Of a stretch of DNA of 14,610 nt, positions 8,601-14,610 are shown one piece after another (position 1 is the first letter of the stretch; each line of letters begins with the position of its first letter). The notes beneath the pieces were generated by a model. It worked only from the letters and a program-made list of their open reading frames with translations, searched no databases and was not told where the DNA came from. The DNA comes from Phoronis ovalis (lineage: Eukaryota > Phoronida > Phoronidae): NCBI GenBank assembly GCA_028565635.1, contig JAOXYB010031432.1:1-14610 (forward strand). Reading direction: 5' to 3'. Position numbers and translations under genes: made by a program.

Positions 8601-11600
8601 TCGCTGGTTCAATGGTTTACTTGTAGGTTTTGGAGCTTATCTGTACTAGAGAATCCGGAGCAGTATTTGAATCTGGCGGGTTAAACTATGTATTAACATT
8701 TATCCGTGAACATGGCTCACAAGTTCATAAAGATACACTACACTCAGCCATGTCTGTTGTTTCGAGAGTTTGTGGAAAGATGGAGCCACAAGACACCTCT
8801 ATAGACTCCTGTGTGGAATCTCTATCAACTCTCCTAAAGCACGAAGATCTCTTTGTAAGTTGAAAATAATCTGGGATTTTCTAAATGTACAATTTTCTTT
8901 TGCATAGATAATGAAAATAAAATTACTGAAATTACAGGTACAAGTTATTACAGGTACACATGTGTTGCTGTATTATTGTGTAACATATACCTATGTAAAT
9001 ATCCTATGTGATTATGTATAGATTTGTCATAAACTTCTTCCAAATCATATTTTTCATTGTGTTATATCAATTTGGAAAGGTTAATTACATAAATACTTGC
9101 TTTCACATAGGTTGCTGATGGTGCCCTAAGGTGCTTTGCATCGCTTGCCGATCGCTACACTCGCCGTGGCCAGGACCCAGCACCACTCGCCCAGCATGGG
9201 TTGGTCGAAGATCTACTTCACAGACTCGCCAATGCTGGAGCACCTGATCTCAATGCATCTTTAAATGCTTCTCTAAATGCCTCAGTGTCAAGTACACCTT
9301 GTTCAGTCAAAGCAACTCCAGAATCAAAAAGTAGTTCTTATGTTTCTACAGTAATAAGTTTGTTATCGACACTCTGTAGGGGATCACCAACCATTACACA
9401 CAATTTGTTAAGAGCTGAATTGCCACAAGCTATTGAAAGTGCACTACATGCAGATGAAAGGTACTGAAAATAAGCTGTCTAGTTTCTTAGAATTATTTTA
9501 TACCAATTTGCTAACAATCTAACAATAGGTACTGGGTGTCATTATGTAACATGCAATAAAAAATTAATGTACATCAGTGTTTAGAAGATGCTTGCATGCT
9601 ATCTTGGATATTTATCTGTGTGGTACCATTATTTTAATGATGATTCATACGACTTAATGTCTGTGTATTTTGCACTGAATAAAGTAATACATCTAGCTTT
9701 GCTGTTACACCAGTAATTTGCATTTTCTTTTTCTGTGCAGGTGCTCATTGGACACCATGAGGTTAGTAGACTTACTTCTTGTTCTGCTGTTCGAGGGTCG
9801 AAAAGCTTTGCCAAAATCTGGTGTAAGTAACTTTCCGGGGCGTTTGTCTGGTTTAAGACGTATGGATAGTGCTGGAGAAAGATCCCACAGACAACTTATT
9901 GACTGTATAAGAAGCAAAGATACAGATGCTCTGATTGATGCTGTAGACACTGGAAGTAAGTCTCTCGAGAACTCTTCTTTTGAGTTGGAAGTAATTCAGT
10001 TAACATGTTTAGTAATTCAGGTAACTGGACCATGGCTTGTAGAAAAGATGGAGAAATACAAATACCAGGGTTATCATATTTTAAAGTTTAAATTCCTCCA
10101 ATAGTTCAAACTTAAATACTCGGCGTCTTTGATTGGTCATTTTTGAGATATATTGTTTAAAACACGGTAGAGTTCTTAACTACAAAGTGAAGTGTATTAT
10201 AATCAGAAGAACTATATGCTGCTACAGTTGCAGGTACAGTTACCATAGACCATTTTCTATATTTAACCTAACTAAAATTTTAATTTGTTTCCTTAAAGTT
10301 AGAAAGCTTTATTCTGCACTTTTAAGTAAAAAAAACAACAGGTTTTAATTTCTAAATGGTTTTCACTCTTGAGTTGATTACTGAGGACAAGCTGTGTACA
10401 AAATACCTGTACATGTAATTAGGGTAATGGCCACTTGCTTCTTGTCAATTATGTCAAGAAATAACCCTAATTTCTATTGCAGGTTTTGAGGTCAACTTTA
10501 TGGATGATGTTGGGCAAACATTGTTGAACTGGGCATCCGCTTTTGGAACTCAAGAAATGGTTGAATTTCTCTGTGAACGTGGAGCTGATGTAAACAGAGG
10601 GCTAAGATCTTCATCCTTGCACTATGCAGCTTGCTTTGGAAGGCCACAAATTGTCAAAGTTAGTATATTTCCATTTATTATACACTCAAAATTTATGTGG
10701 TAGGTCGAAAACATTTCTCTTAAAAAACATATTTAAGCAATCAGTGATCTATCCATTTCTTCAGACTAAAGATTTTAGTGAGATCTTCAAGTGTATTGTG
10801 AACATGAAGTGGAATTTTGATAATTATAGTACCAGTTTACATGTTTTGTACGTCATATTGTGTACTATTTGCAGACTCTGTTGCGATACGGTGCTAATCC
10901 TGACCTTAGAGATGAGGATAGCAAAACTCCATTGGACAAAGCTCGTGAGAGAGGTGATGAGGGTCATAGAGAAGTCATAGCCATCCTTCAGTCACCAGGT
11001 ATGTGGTTATGTGCACTAATAAACGGCATATATGGGCTGTTGCATTAGAAATTGTCATTGGAGGGGTAACTGAAAATAATTGTAACTATGGGTTTCAATT
11101 ACAGAGAGGGGGTTATGGAAAAGTGAATGTTAAATAGTTTGAATTAATAGAGAGGAGACAAACAGAACAATTTAAACCTTACTGGTTGGTAATTTTTAAT
11201 AAAGTAGCTCAAAGCCATGAACTTATTATTTCTCGCGTTCTGCTATCTATTTGCAACTTCACGATGCTAATTTTGGTTAACTTAATTATGAAATTATGGA
11301 AACAAACATGTTTGTTCTGCATTTACTAAAAAACAGTAAAATAATTGTAACCAGTTGTAATTAGTCTGACACAGTTAGTAAAAATTAAATCATGAGAAAA
11401 TGTCCCAGTTCATATTGCTTATAATCTTTGTGTATTTTAAACAGGAGAGTGGATGGTGCCAGTTAGTAGAACCGATGCTGCAAAAGGAGCAGAAACAACA
11501 CCAGTAACTGACACTACAGCTGTAATAGCAAGTACAAAAACAGCGACAATATCAACAACAACTAGTACTGCAGTAGAAAATGCAGAAAACAAAGATGATT

Positions 11601-13962
11601 CTGCCAATGTTAGGCAACAGATAGATCGTGTGGCTGAGTCTGAAAAGCAGGAACCTCCTGAACAAAAAGGAGATTCAGAAATGGCCCCAGTGTATCTGAA
11701 GAGATTGCTACCTGTGTTTACTCAAGTATACCAAAGCTCAATGATTGTGTCAGTTAGGTGAGTAAGGACATTGGTGTGTTAACATTTAACTTAGAGCTGT
11801 TCCACTAAAAAATACTACTAGACTGACTTGAATTTTTTTTGCCTCCTCCTATTAAGTGAAACTGTTTTCTGCCTCCCCGATTAGAATTCATTCACCTGGT
11901 CCAATAAATACACGATTTTCTCCCGTATTTCAACTTTTATAAACCCCACACCCTATCATTACTTGCAGACACATGTTAAGCATCCCTGACTGGATTACAG
12001 ATATCATGTTGCATATATTGCAGTACCAGAAATACCAATTGAAAGTGATATCATATTTTTTTCAATCCGTACTGTGTGAACTATATTATCTTTGTCGGTT
12101 TTAGAAAAGCAAGCTTGTCCTTAATTCGTAAGATGGTACGATATATAATGCCAGCCCTTTTGATTGAGATGTGCAGTCCTGAATCAGAAACTCCAAAGTT
12201 TGGTGCTACCTTGGTAGAAGTCTTATCTATAGTTTTAGATGCAGAGGTAAGTTAGTACTATGGCAATTTTTTCATACACATGGATTGATTAAATTTTTGT
12301 AATGTGTTTGATCAATTTTGTATCTGTTTAAATTTAATTGTAGGATGACGATGATGCTCATTTGTCAGTGTTGCAGATCATACAAGATCTGATGATGAAA
12401 GGCCAAGATGTCTTCTTAGATCATTTTGCTCGTCTTGGGTTGTTCAGTAAAGTTCAGAATGTCGCCGGTCCTCCACCTGTAGAAGAGGAAGGTGCTATAG
12501 GGGAAGAAAAGGTATAATGGGATATACTTACCTTTAAAAGTGGTTTGGGTAAAATATTGAAAAGAAATGATTTGCAATCTCAATTTTTACAAGTTAGTGT
12601 GTTAGAAGTGTCCTTCATATTTTGCTGTATATTACCATAAAAATAAATTGCCCTGTTCCAATCCTGTGGGTCAAGTGCTGGAGTTCTAAACAGTGAAAAA
12701 GCTACTTGTTTACACGTTCTGTTTATCTGTTGATGTGGATACTTGTTTTATATTAGAGAACTGGCAAAGACAAATATTTATGATTTAAACAAAATGCTAA
12801 GTTTTATCCCAGTATTCTATAAAGTGTTTACTGGTAACTATTCTGTTCAGAACTAGTATTGTATGCTGCTGGTATTGTATGTAGCTGGTATTGTATGCTG
12901 CTGGTATTGTATGTTGCTGGTATTGTATGTTGCTGGTATTGTATGCTGCTGGTATTGTATGCTGCTGGTATTGTATGTAGCTGGTATTGTATGTAGCTGG
13001 TATTGTATGCTGCTGGTATTGTATGTAGCTGGTATTGTATGTTGCTGGTATTGTATGTAGCTGGTATTGTATGTAGCTGGTATTGTATGTAGCTGGTATT
13101 GTATGCTGCTGGTATTGTATGTAGCTGTTATTGTATGTAGCTGATATTGTATGTAGCTGATATTGTATGCTGCTGCTTTACACTTATGGTTTATTCAATC
13201 TGTAGGAAAATAATGACATAGTTTTGGAAGATGCCAAAGAGATCCTGCAGAGCCGTCCTTATCACTGGAAAGACTGGTGCATTGCTCGTGGACGGGATTG
13301 TTTGTATATTTGGTCAGATGCCGCAGCATTAGAACTTTCCAATGGAAGTAATGGTTGGTTCCGATTTATACTTGACGGAAAGTTGGCTACTATGTACTCC
13401 AGTGGTAGTCCTGAGAATGGCTCCGATAGTTCAGGTTAGTGAAGCATTGAAAAATTGAAATGTTAATTTCCCTATTTTAATGTGCGTATGAAAAAAAATT
13501 AAGAGTGCACTGAGGACTGATCCATTAAAATGAAAACGGAAGTTGTTGTTTCTAAAATTACAAATTAGAAAGGGATGGTTGAGGAAAATATTAGTGGCCT
13601 GTTAGAGCCAGTCATGGAGGGAGTCAAAGGAAGAATAAAAATAGTCTCATTTTCTTGGAGTGATAAGTTTTCATGGAACAATTCTTATGTGTACATATAC
13701 TTCTAACTGTCACTGATATAAATCTGATAAGGTTATGAAATATAAATCTTTAAAAATTAGTTGTAAACATAGTATTACTATTGCAGAAAATCGAGGTGAA
13801 TTCCTTGAGAAACTTTCCAGAGCTCGGGGTCAAGTGAAAGGCACCATGCAAAGCCAACCAATCCTGTCCAGCACAGTATCCACCAAACTGGTTGTTGGTA
13901 ACTGGACTATGGCTTGTAAAAAAGATGGAGAAATACAAATACATAATTCTGATGGACAGCAG
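5489..13962 (+). CDS. HECTD1: HECTD1 E3 ubiquitin ligase, N-terminal part (12 coding exons, 3' truncated by window)
   Basis: HECTD1 is a large cytoplasmic E3 ligase that receives ubiquitin from an E2 on a C-terminal HECT cysteine and passes it to substrates. Joining 5489-5628, 8087-8321, 8627-8854, 9111-9460, 9741-9955, 10483-10658, 10875-10998, 11445-11757, 12105-12246, 12344-12511, 13206-13434 and 13787-13962 gives 2496 nt, or 832 codons, with no stop and matching phases at every GT-AG junction. I recognised the family from [13 protein letters not shown] at the start, [17 protein letters not shown] in the ankyrin region and [18 protein letters not shown] near the end. By residue: helical repeats about 1-380, three ankyrin repeats about 399-495, a Thr/Ala-rich then acidic linker about 496-560, helical and acidic stretches to about 705, and a conserved block to 832. 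Known family members run to about 2600 residues, so the SUN, MIB/HERC2 and HECT domains lie beyond this window. No frameshift or broken splice site was seen. Confidence 0.95.
6531..6734. repeat. 102-bp tandem duplication, two copies, in intron c1
   Basis: Copy 1 is 6531-6632 and copy 2 is 6633-6734. They are directly adjacent and differ at roughly ten positions, including two 1-bp indels. Both share TTTATTTATAGACCTG and GATATGTTGTTTATACCTGA-type blocks. AT-rich and non-coding. TTTATAG occurs twice in each copy and looks acceptor-like, but no open conserved exon follows. Confidence 0.85.
7590..7720. repeat. Possible dispersed-repeat fragment in intron c1
   Basis: The block around AGGTTTGGACGAAACTTG (about 7668-7685), with a preceding CTCAAAAAGTCAGACAG, resembles a phrase often seen in dispersed repeats of marine invertebrates. 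That is recall and could not be checked. No ends or target duplication are visible. Confidence 0.25.
8087..8321 (+). CDS. HECTD1: HECTD1 coding exon c2
   Basis: Acceptor TTTTTCAG at 8086, donor AAG|GTAGAT at 8321. The split Arg codon from c1 is completed, giving [18 protein letters not shown] and [18 protein letters not shown], residues about 47-125 of the helical-repeat N-terminus. It ends in phase 0. Confidence 0.95.
8322..8626 (+). other. HECTD1 intron c2
   Basis: 305 bp, AT-rich, between donor GTAGAT and acceptor ACTTGTAG; nothing further seen. Confidence 0.85.
8627..8854 (+). CDS. HECTD1: HECTD1 coding exon c3
   Basis: Acceptor ACTTGTAG at 8626, donor TTT|GTAAGT at 8854. It encodes 76 codons, residues 126-201, including [35 protein letters not shown] and [12 protein letters not shown]. 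Phase 0 on both sides. Confidence 0.95.
9111..9460 (+). CDS. HECTD1: HECTD1 coding exon c4
   Basis: Acceptor TTCACATAG at 9110, donor GAAAG|GTACTG at 9460. Residues 202 to about 318, including [20 protein letters not shown] and [20 protein letters not shown]. Between these conserved blocks is a variable Ser/Asn-rich linker with a three-fold LNAS repeat (about 9248-9289). The exon ends in phase 2 within an Arg codon. Confidence 0.95.
9741..9955 (+). CDS. HECTD1: HECTD1 coding exon c5
   Basis: Acceptor TTCTGTGCAG at 9740, donor GGAA|GTAAGT at 9955. Residues about 318-390, including [20 protein letters not shown] and [20 protein letters not shown], which leads into the ankyrin region. A GTAAGT hexamer at 9823-9828 inside the exon is a possible cryptic donor; the conserved frame runs through it. 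Confidence 0.94.
9956..10482 (+). other. HECTD1 intron c5
   Basis: 527 bp. Contains the exon c12 fragment copy at 10020-10065 and the GTAATTCAG direct repeat (9991-9999, 10012-10020). The rest is AT-rich with nothing recognised. Confidence 0.85.
10020..10065 (+). pseudogene. Partial copy of HECTD1 exon c12 inside intron c5
   Basis: These 46 bases match 13897-13942 of coding exon c12 at 44 of 46 positions, on the same strand. In the exon's frame the two differences are synonymous (ACT to ACC, Thr) and conservative (AAA to AGA, Lys to Arg), so [15 protein letters not shown] is kept. The frame then leaves the family sequence and stops at a TAA about nine codons later. Homology starts abruptly after GTAATTCAG, itself repeated 21 bp upstream (9991-9999). 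It is not needed for the normal transcript, since c5 joins c6 in frame without it. Confidence 0.85.
10483..10658 (+). CDS. HECTD1: HECTD1 coding exon c6 (ankyrin repeats 1-2)
   Basis: Acceptor TATTGCAG at 10482, donor AAA|GTTAGT at 10658. Residues 390-448. It encodes [20 protein letters not shown] and [17 protein letters not shown], typical ankyrin helices with the GADVN turn between repeats. Ankyrin repeats usually bind partner proteins. The exon ends in phase 0, splitting ankyrin repeat 2. Confidence 0.96.
10875..10998 (+). CDS. HECTD1: HECTD1 coding exon c7 (ankyrin repeats 2-3)
   Basis: Acceptor TATTTGCAG at 10874, donor CCAG|GTATGT at 10998. Residues 449 to about 490: [38 protein letters not shown] and the QSPG end. 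The last ankyrin repeat has an extended turn (GDEGH) between its helices. Ends in phase 1. Confidence 0.95.
10999..11444 (+). other. HECTD1 intron c7
   Basis: 446 bp between donor GTATGT and acceptor TTTAAACAG; nothing further seen. Confidence 0.85.
11445..11757 (+). CDS. HECTD1: HECTD1 coding exon c8 (variable linker)
   Basis: Acceptor TTTAAACAG at 11444, donor GTTAG|GTGAGT at 11757. It starts EWMVP, then has a low-complexity Thr/Ala/Ser stretch (about codons 500-535) and an acidic, Gln/Glu-rich part. It returns to conserved sequence at [20 protein letters not shown], the start of another helical block. Ends in phase 2 within an Arg codon. Confidence 0.93.
11758..12104 (+). other. HECTD1 intron c8
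   Basis: 347 bp between donor GTGAGT and acceptor GGTTTTAG; pyrimidine-rich patches near 11840-11960 but nothing recognised. Confidence 0.85.
12105..12246 (+). CDS. HECTD1: HECTD1 coding exon c9
   Basis: Acceptor GGTTTTAG at 12104, donor GAG|GTAAGT at 12246. Residues about 594-641: [20 protein letters not shown], then [13 protein letters not shown]. These are amphipathic helices of the ARM/HEAT type. Phase 0 at the end. Confidence 0.93.
12344..12511 (+). CDS. HECTD1: HECTD1 coding exon c10
   Basis: Acceptor TTAATTGTAG at 12343, donor AAG|GTATAA at 12511. 56 codons, residues 642-697. Opens with an Asp run (DDDD), then [20 protein letters not shown] and [12 protein letters not shown], and ends in a Pro/Glu-rich acidic linker. 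The intron before it is only 97 nt (12247-12343), the shortest in the window. Confidence 0.93.
12512..13205 (+). other. HECTD1 intron c10, with minisatellite
   Basis: 694 bp; nearly half is the 20-unit 16-bp array. The unique 28 bp between the array and the acceptor must hold the polypyrimidine tract. The branch point may lie there or in the last, degenerate unit. Confidence 0.88.
12858..13177. repeat. Minisatellite, 20 x 16 bp, in intron c10
   Basis: Twenty head-to-tail units of ATTGTATGNNGCTGGT with no indels. Only positions 9-10 vary inside the array: CT in 7 units, TA in 10 and TT in 3. The last four units have degenerate ends (TT, AT, AT, CT in place of GT), so the 3' edge is ageing. 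An open frame across it only reflects the repeat (16-residue period) and is not a gene. On the sense strand the array has almost no runs of C and repeats UGUAUG and GCUG motifs in the pre-mRNA. Confidence 0.97.
13206..13434 (+). CDS. HECTD1: HECTD1 coding exon c11
   Basis: Acceptor AATCTGTAG at 13205, donor TTCAG|GTTAGT at 13434. Residues 698 to about 774, with the highly conserved block [20 protein letters not shown] and [20 protein letters not shown]. Ends in phase 1; the split codon reads Glu after joining to c12. The 16-bp minisatellite ends 28 bp before the first base of this exon. Confidence 0.95.
13435..13786 (+). other. HECTD1 intron c11
   Basis: 352 bp between donor GTTAGT and acceptor ACTATTGCAG; nothing else recognised. 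Confidence 0.85.
13787..13962 (+). CDS. HECTD1: HECTD1 coding exon c12 (last in window)
   Basis: Acceptor ACTATTGCAG at 13786, donor CAGCAG|GTTTGT at 13962. Residues about 774-832: [18 protein letters not shown], then [20 protein letters not shown] and DGQQ. Phase 0 at the end. The donor is weaker than the others (GTTTGT), but the family sequence departs exactly there. A 46-bp part of this exon, 13897-13942, is duplicated in intron c5. Confidence 0.92.
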
Positions 13963-14610
13963 GTTTGTTACTTGAATAAAGAAGCGAAAACACCCAAACA
14001 CCCATCTTTGTTATTTTTCAGTGTATCACTAATTTTTTATTATAATGAATTAATTTTGGAGTAGATAATTTTAGTATTGAGCATGTGAACCATAGCAAGA
14101 TTGATTGTGAGAATTTGAAATTTTCACCAAAGTAATGCTATGGAAAGAGAATTTACTTTCATAGTAATTTGTTTTATCTCTGTATAGGTTAATCAGCTCT
14201 GCTTGATGATTATTATGTATAGCATGGTCTGCTGTATAGAACTTTTAACTTAATTCAATATTTTCCTTGCACTTGCATTATTACGTTAATTTCATTTTGG
14301 TCTATGTCTCCTGTGAACATCAAATCACTAATTTTGTACACACAGTCACATATATTTCTTGTATTCATCTTATCTTTTGAACTAACTAGTATATTCGATA
14401 TGCCTGTAACAATATAGATGTGTTATCTGTATAATCTACTATGGGTTTTATGTACCCAATTAATTTGTGAATCGATGCAGCGAATAGTTAAACACTACTA
14501 CTCTCTTAACGTGGCGAGAACTGTTAACATATCGTAACTTGCAAAAAATATTGATATTTTCTTTTTTGTGAATTCTGCTTGGCCATATTCTTTGGAATAA
14601 ATTTACAAAA
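13963..14610 (+). other. HECTD1 intron c12, 5' part
   Basis: Begins at donor GTTTGT and runs to the window edge, AT-rich. I looked for the next exon in phase 0 after the conserved DGQQ and found none, so it lies beyond the window. Confidence 0.75.

Noticed and set aside
9705-9950. 81-residue minus-strand open frame
   Set aside because: Antisense shadow of HECTD1 exon c5.
12863-13060. 65-residue open frame with a regular 16-residue period
   Set aside because: It is the translation of the 16-bp intronic minisatellite, and both flanks lie inside a spliced HECTD1 intron.
13963-14064. Read-through of exon c12 past its donor
   Set aside because: The open frame continues about 30 codons, but the family sequence ends exactly at CAGCAG|GTTTGT.
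14186-14260. Candidate next HECTD1 exon after TATAG
   Set aside because: Its phase-0 translation does not continue the family after DGQQ, and it soon reaches a stop.

Overview
This is eukaryotic, intron-rich, AT-rich nuclear DNA. It holds the 5' halves of two genes in head-to-head (divergent) arrangement. The host is probably an invertebrate and perhaps a mollusc or other lophotrochozoan. That rests on near-vertebrate-level conservation of the HECTD1 exons combined with short GT-AG introns, small non-autonomous DNA transposons and AT-rich non-coding DNA. The species cannot be fixed from the sequence alone.

Plus strand, about 3.3 kb to the right edge: the N-terminal part of HECTD1, a HECT-family E3 ubiquitin ligase. 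A 5'UTR/start exon (5380 or 5418 to 5628) and eleven further coding exons were rebuilt by joining GT-AG boundaries with consistent phase. They give an uninterrupted 832-codon frame covering the helical-repeat N-terminus, the ankyrin repeats, an acidic linker and the following conserved block. The SUN, MIB/HERC2 and catalytic HECT domains lie past the right edge. The coding exons are numbered c1 to c12 below.

Minus strand, about 3.3 kb to the left edge: an unrecognised coiled-coil protein. Its start codon is at 2530 and three phase-0 coding exons (2222-2530, 1988-2074, 1-84) give 160 codons, with more off the left edge. It probably has a separate 5' leader exon ending at 3289. The spliced leader carries two short upstream ORFs, the second ending 2 nt before the main ATG.

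Between the two genes (about 3.0-3.35 kb) is a compact candidate bidirectional promoter with CRE, E-box/CCAAT, AP-1 and YY1-like sequences.

The non-coding DNA holds most of the unusual material. There is a 492-bp PIF/Harbinger-like MITE with 55-bp inverted repeats and TTA duplications in the HECTD1 leader intron, and a probable 330-bp hAT-like MITE in the minus-strand gene. There is also a 102-bp tandem duplication in intron c1 and a 20 x 16-bp minisatellite ending 28 bp before the c11 acceptor. The most notable item is a 46-bp near-identical, same-strand, frame-preserving copy of part of coding exon c12, placed about 3.9 kb upstream inside intron c5. No new multi-gene system was found; these are the items that merit follow-up.
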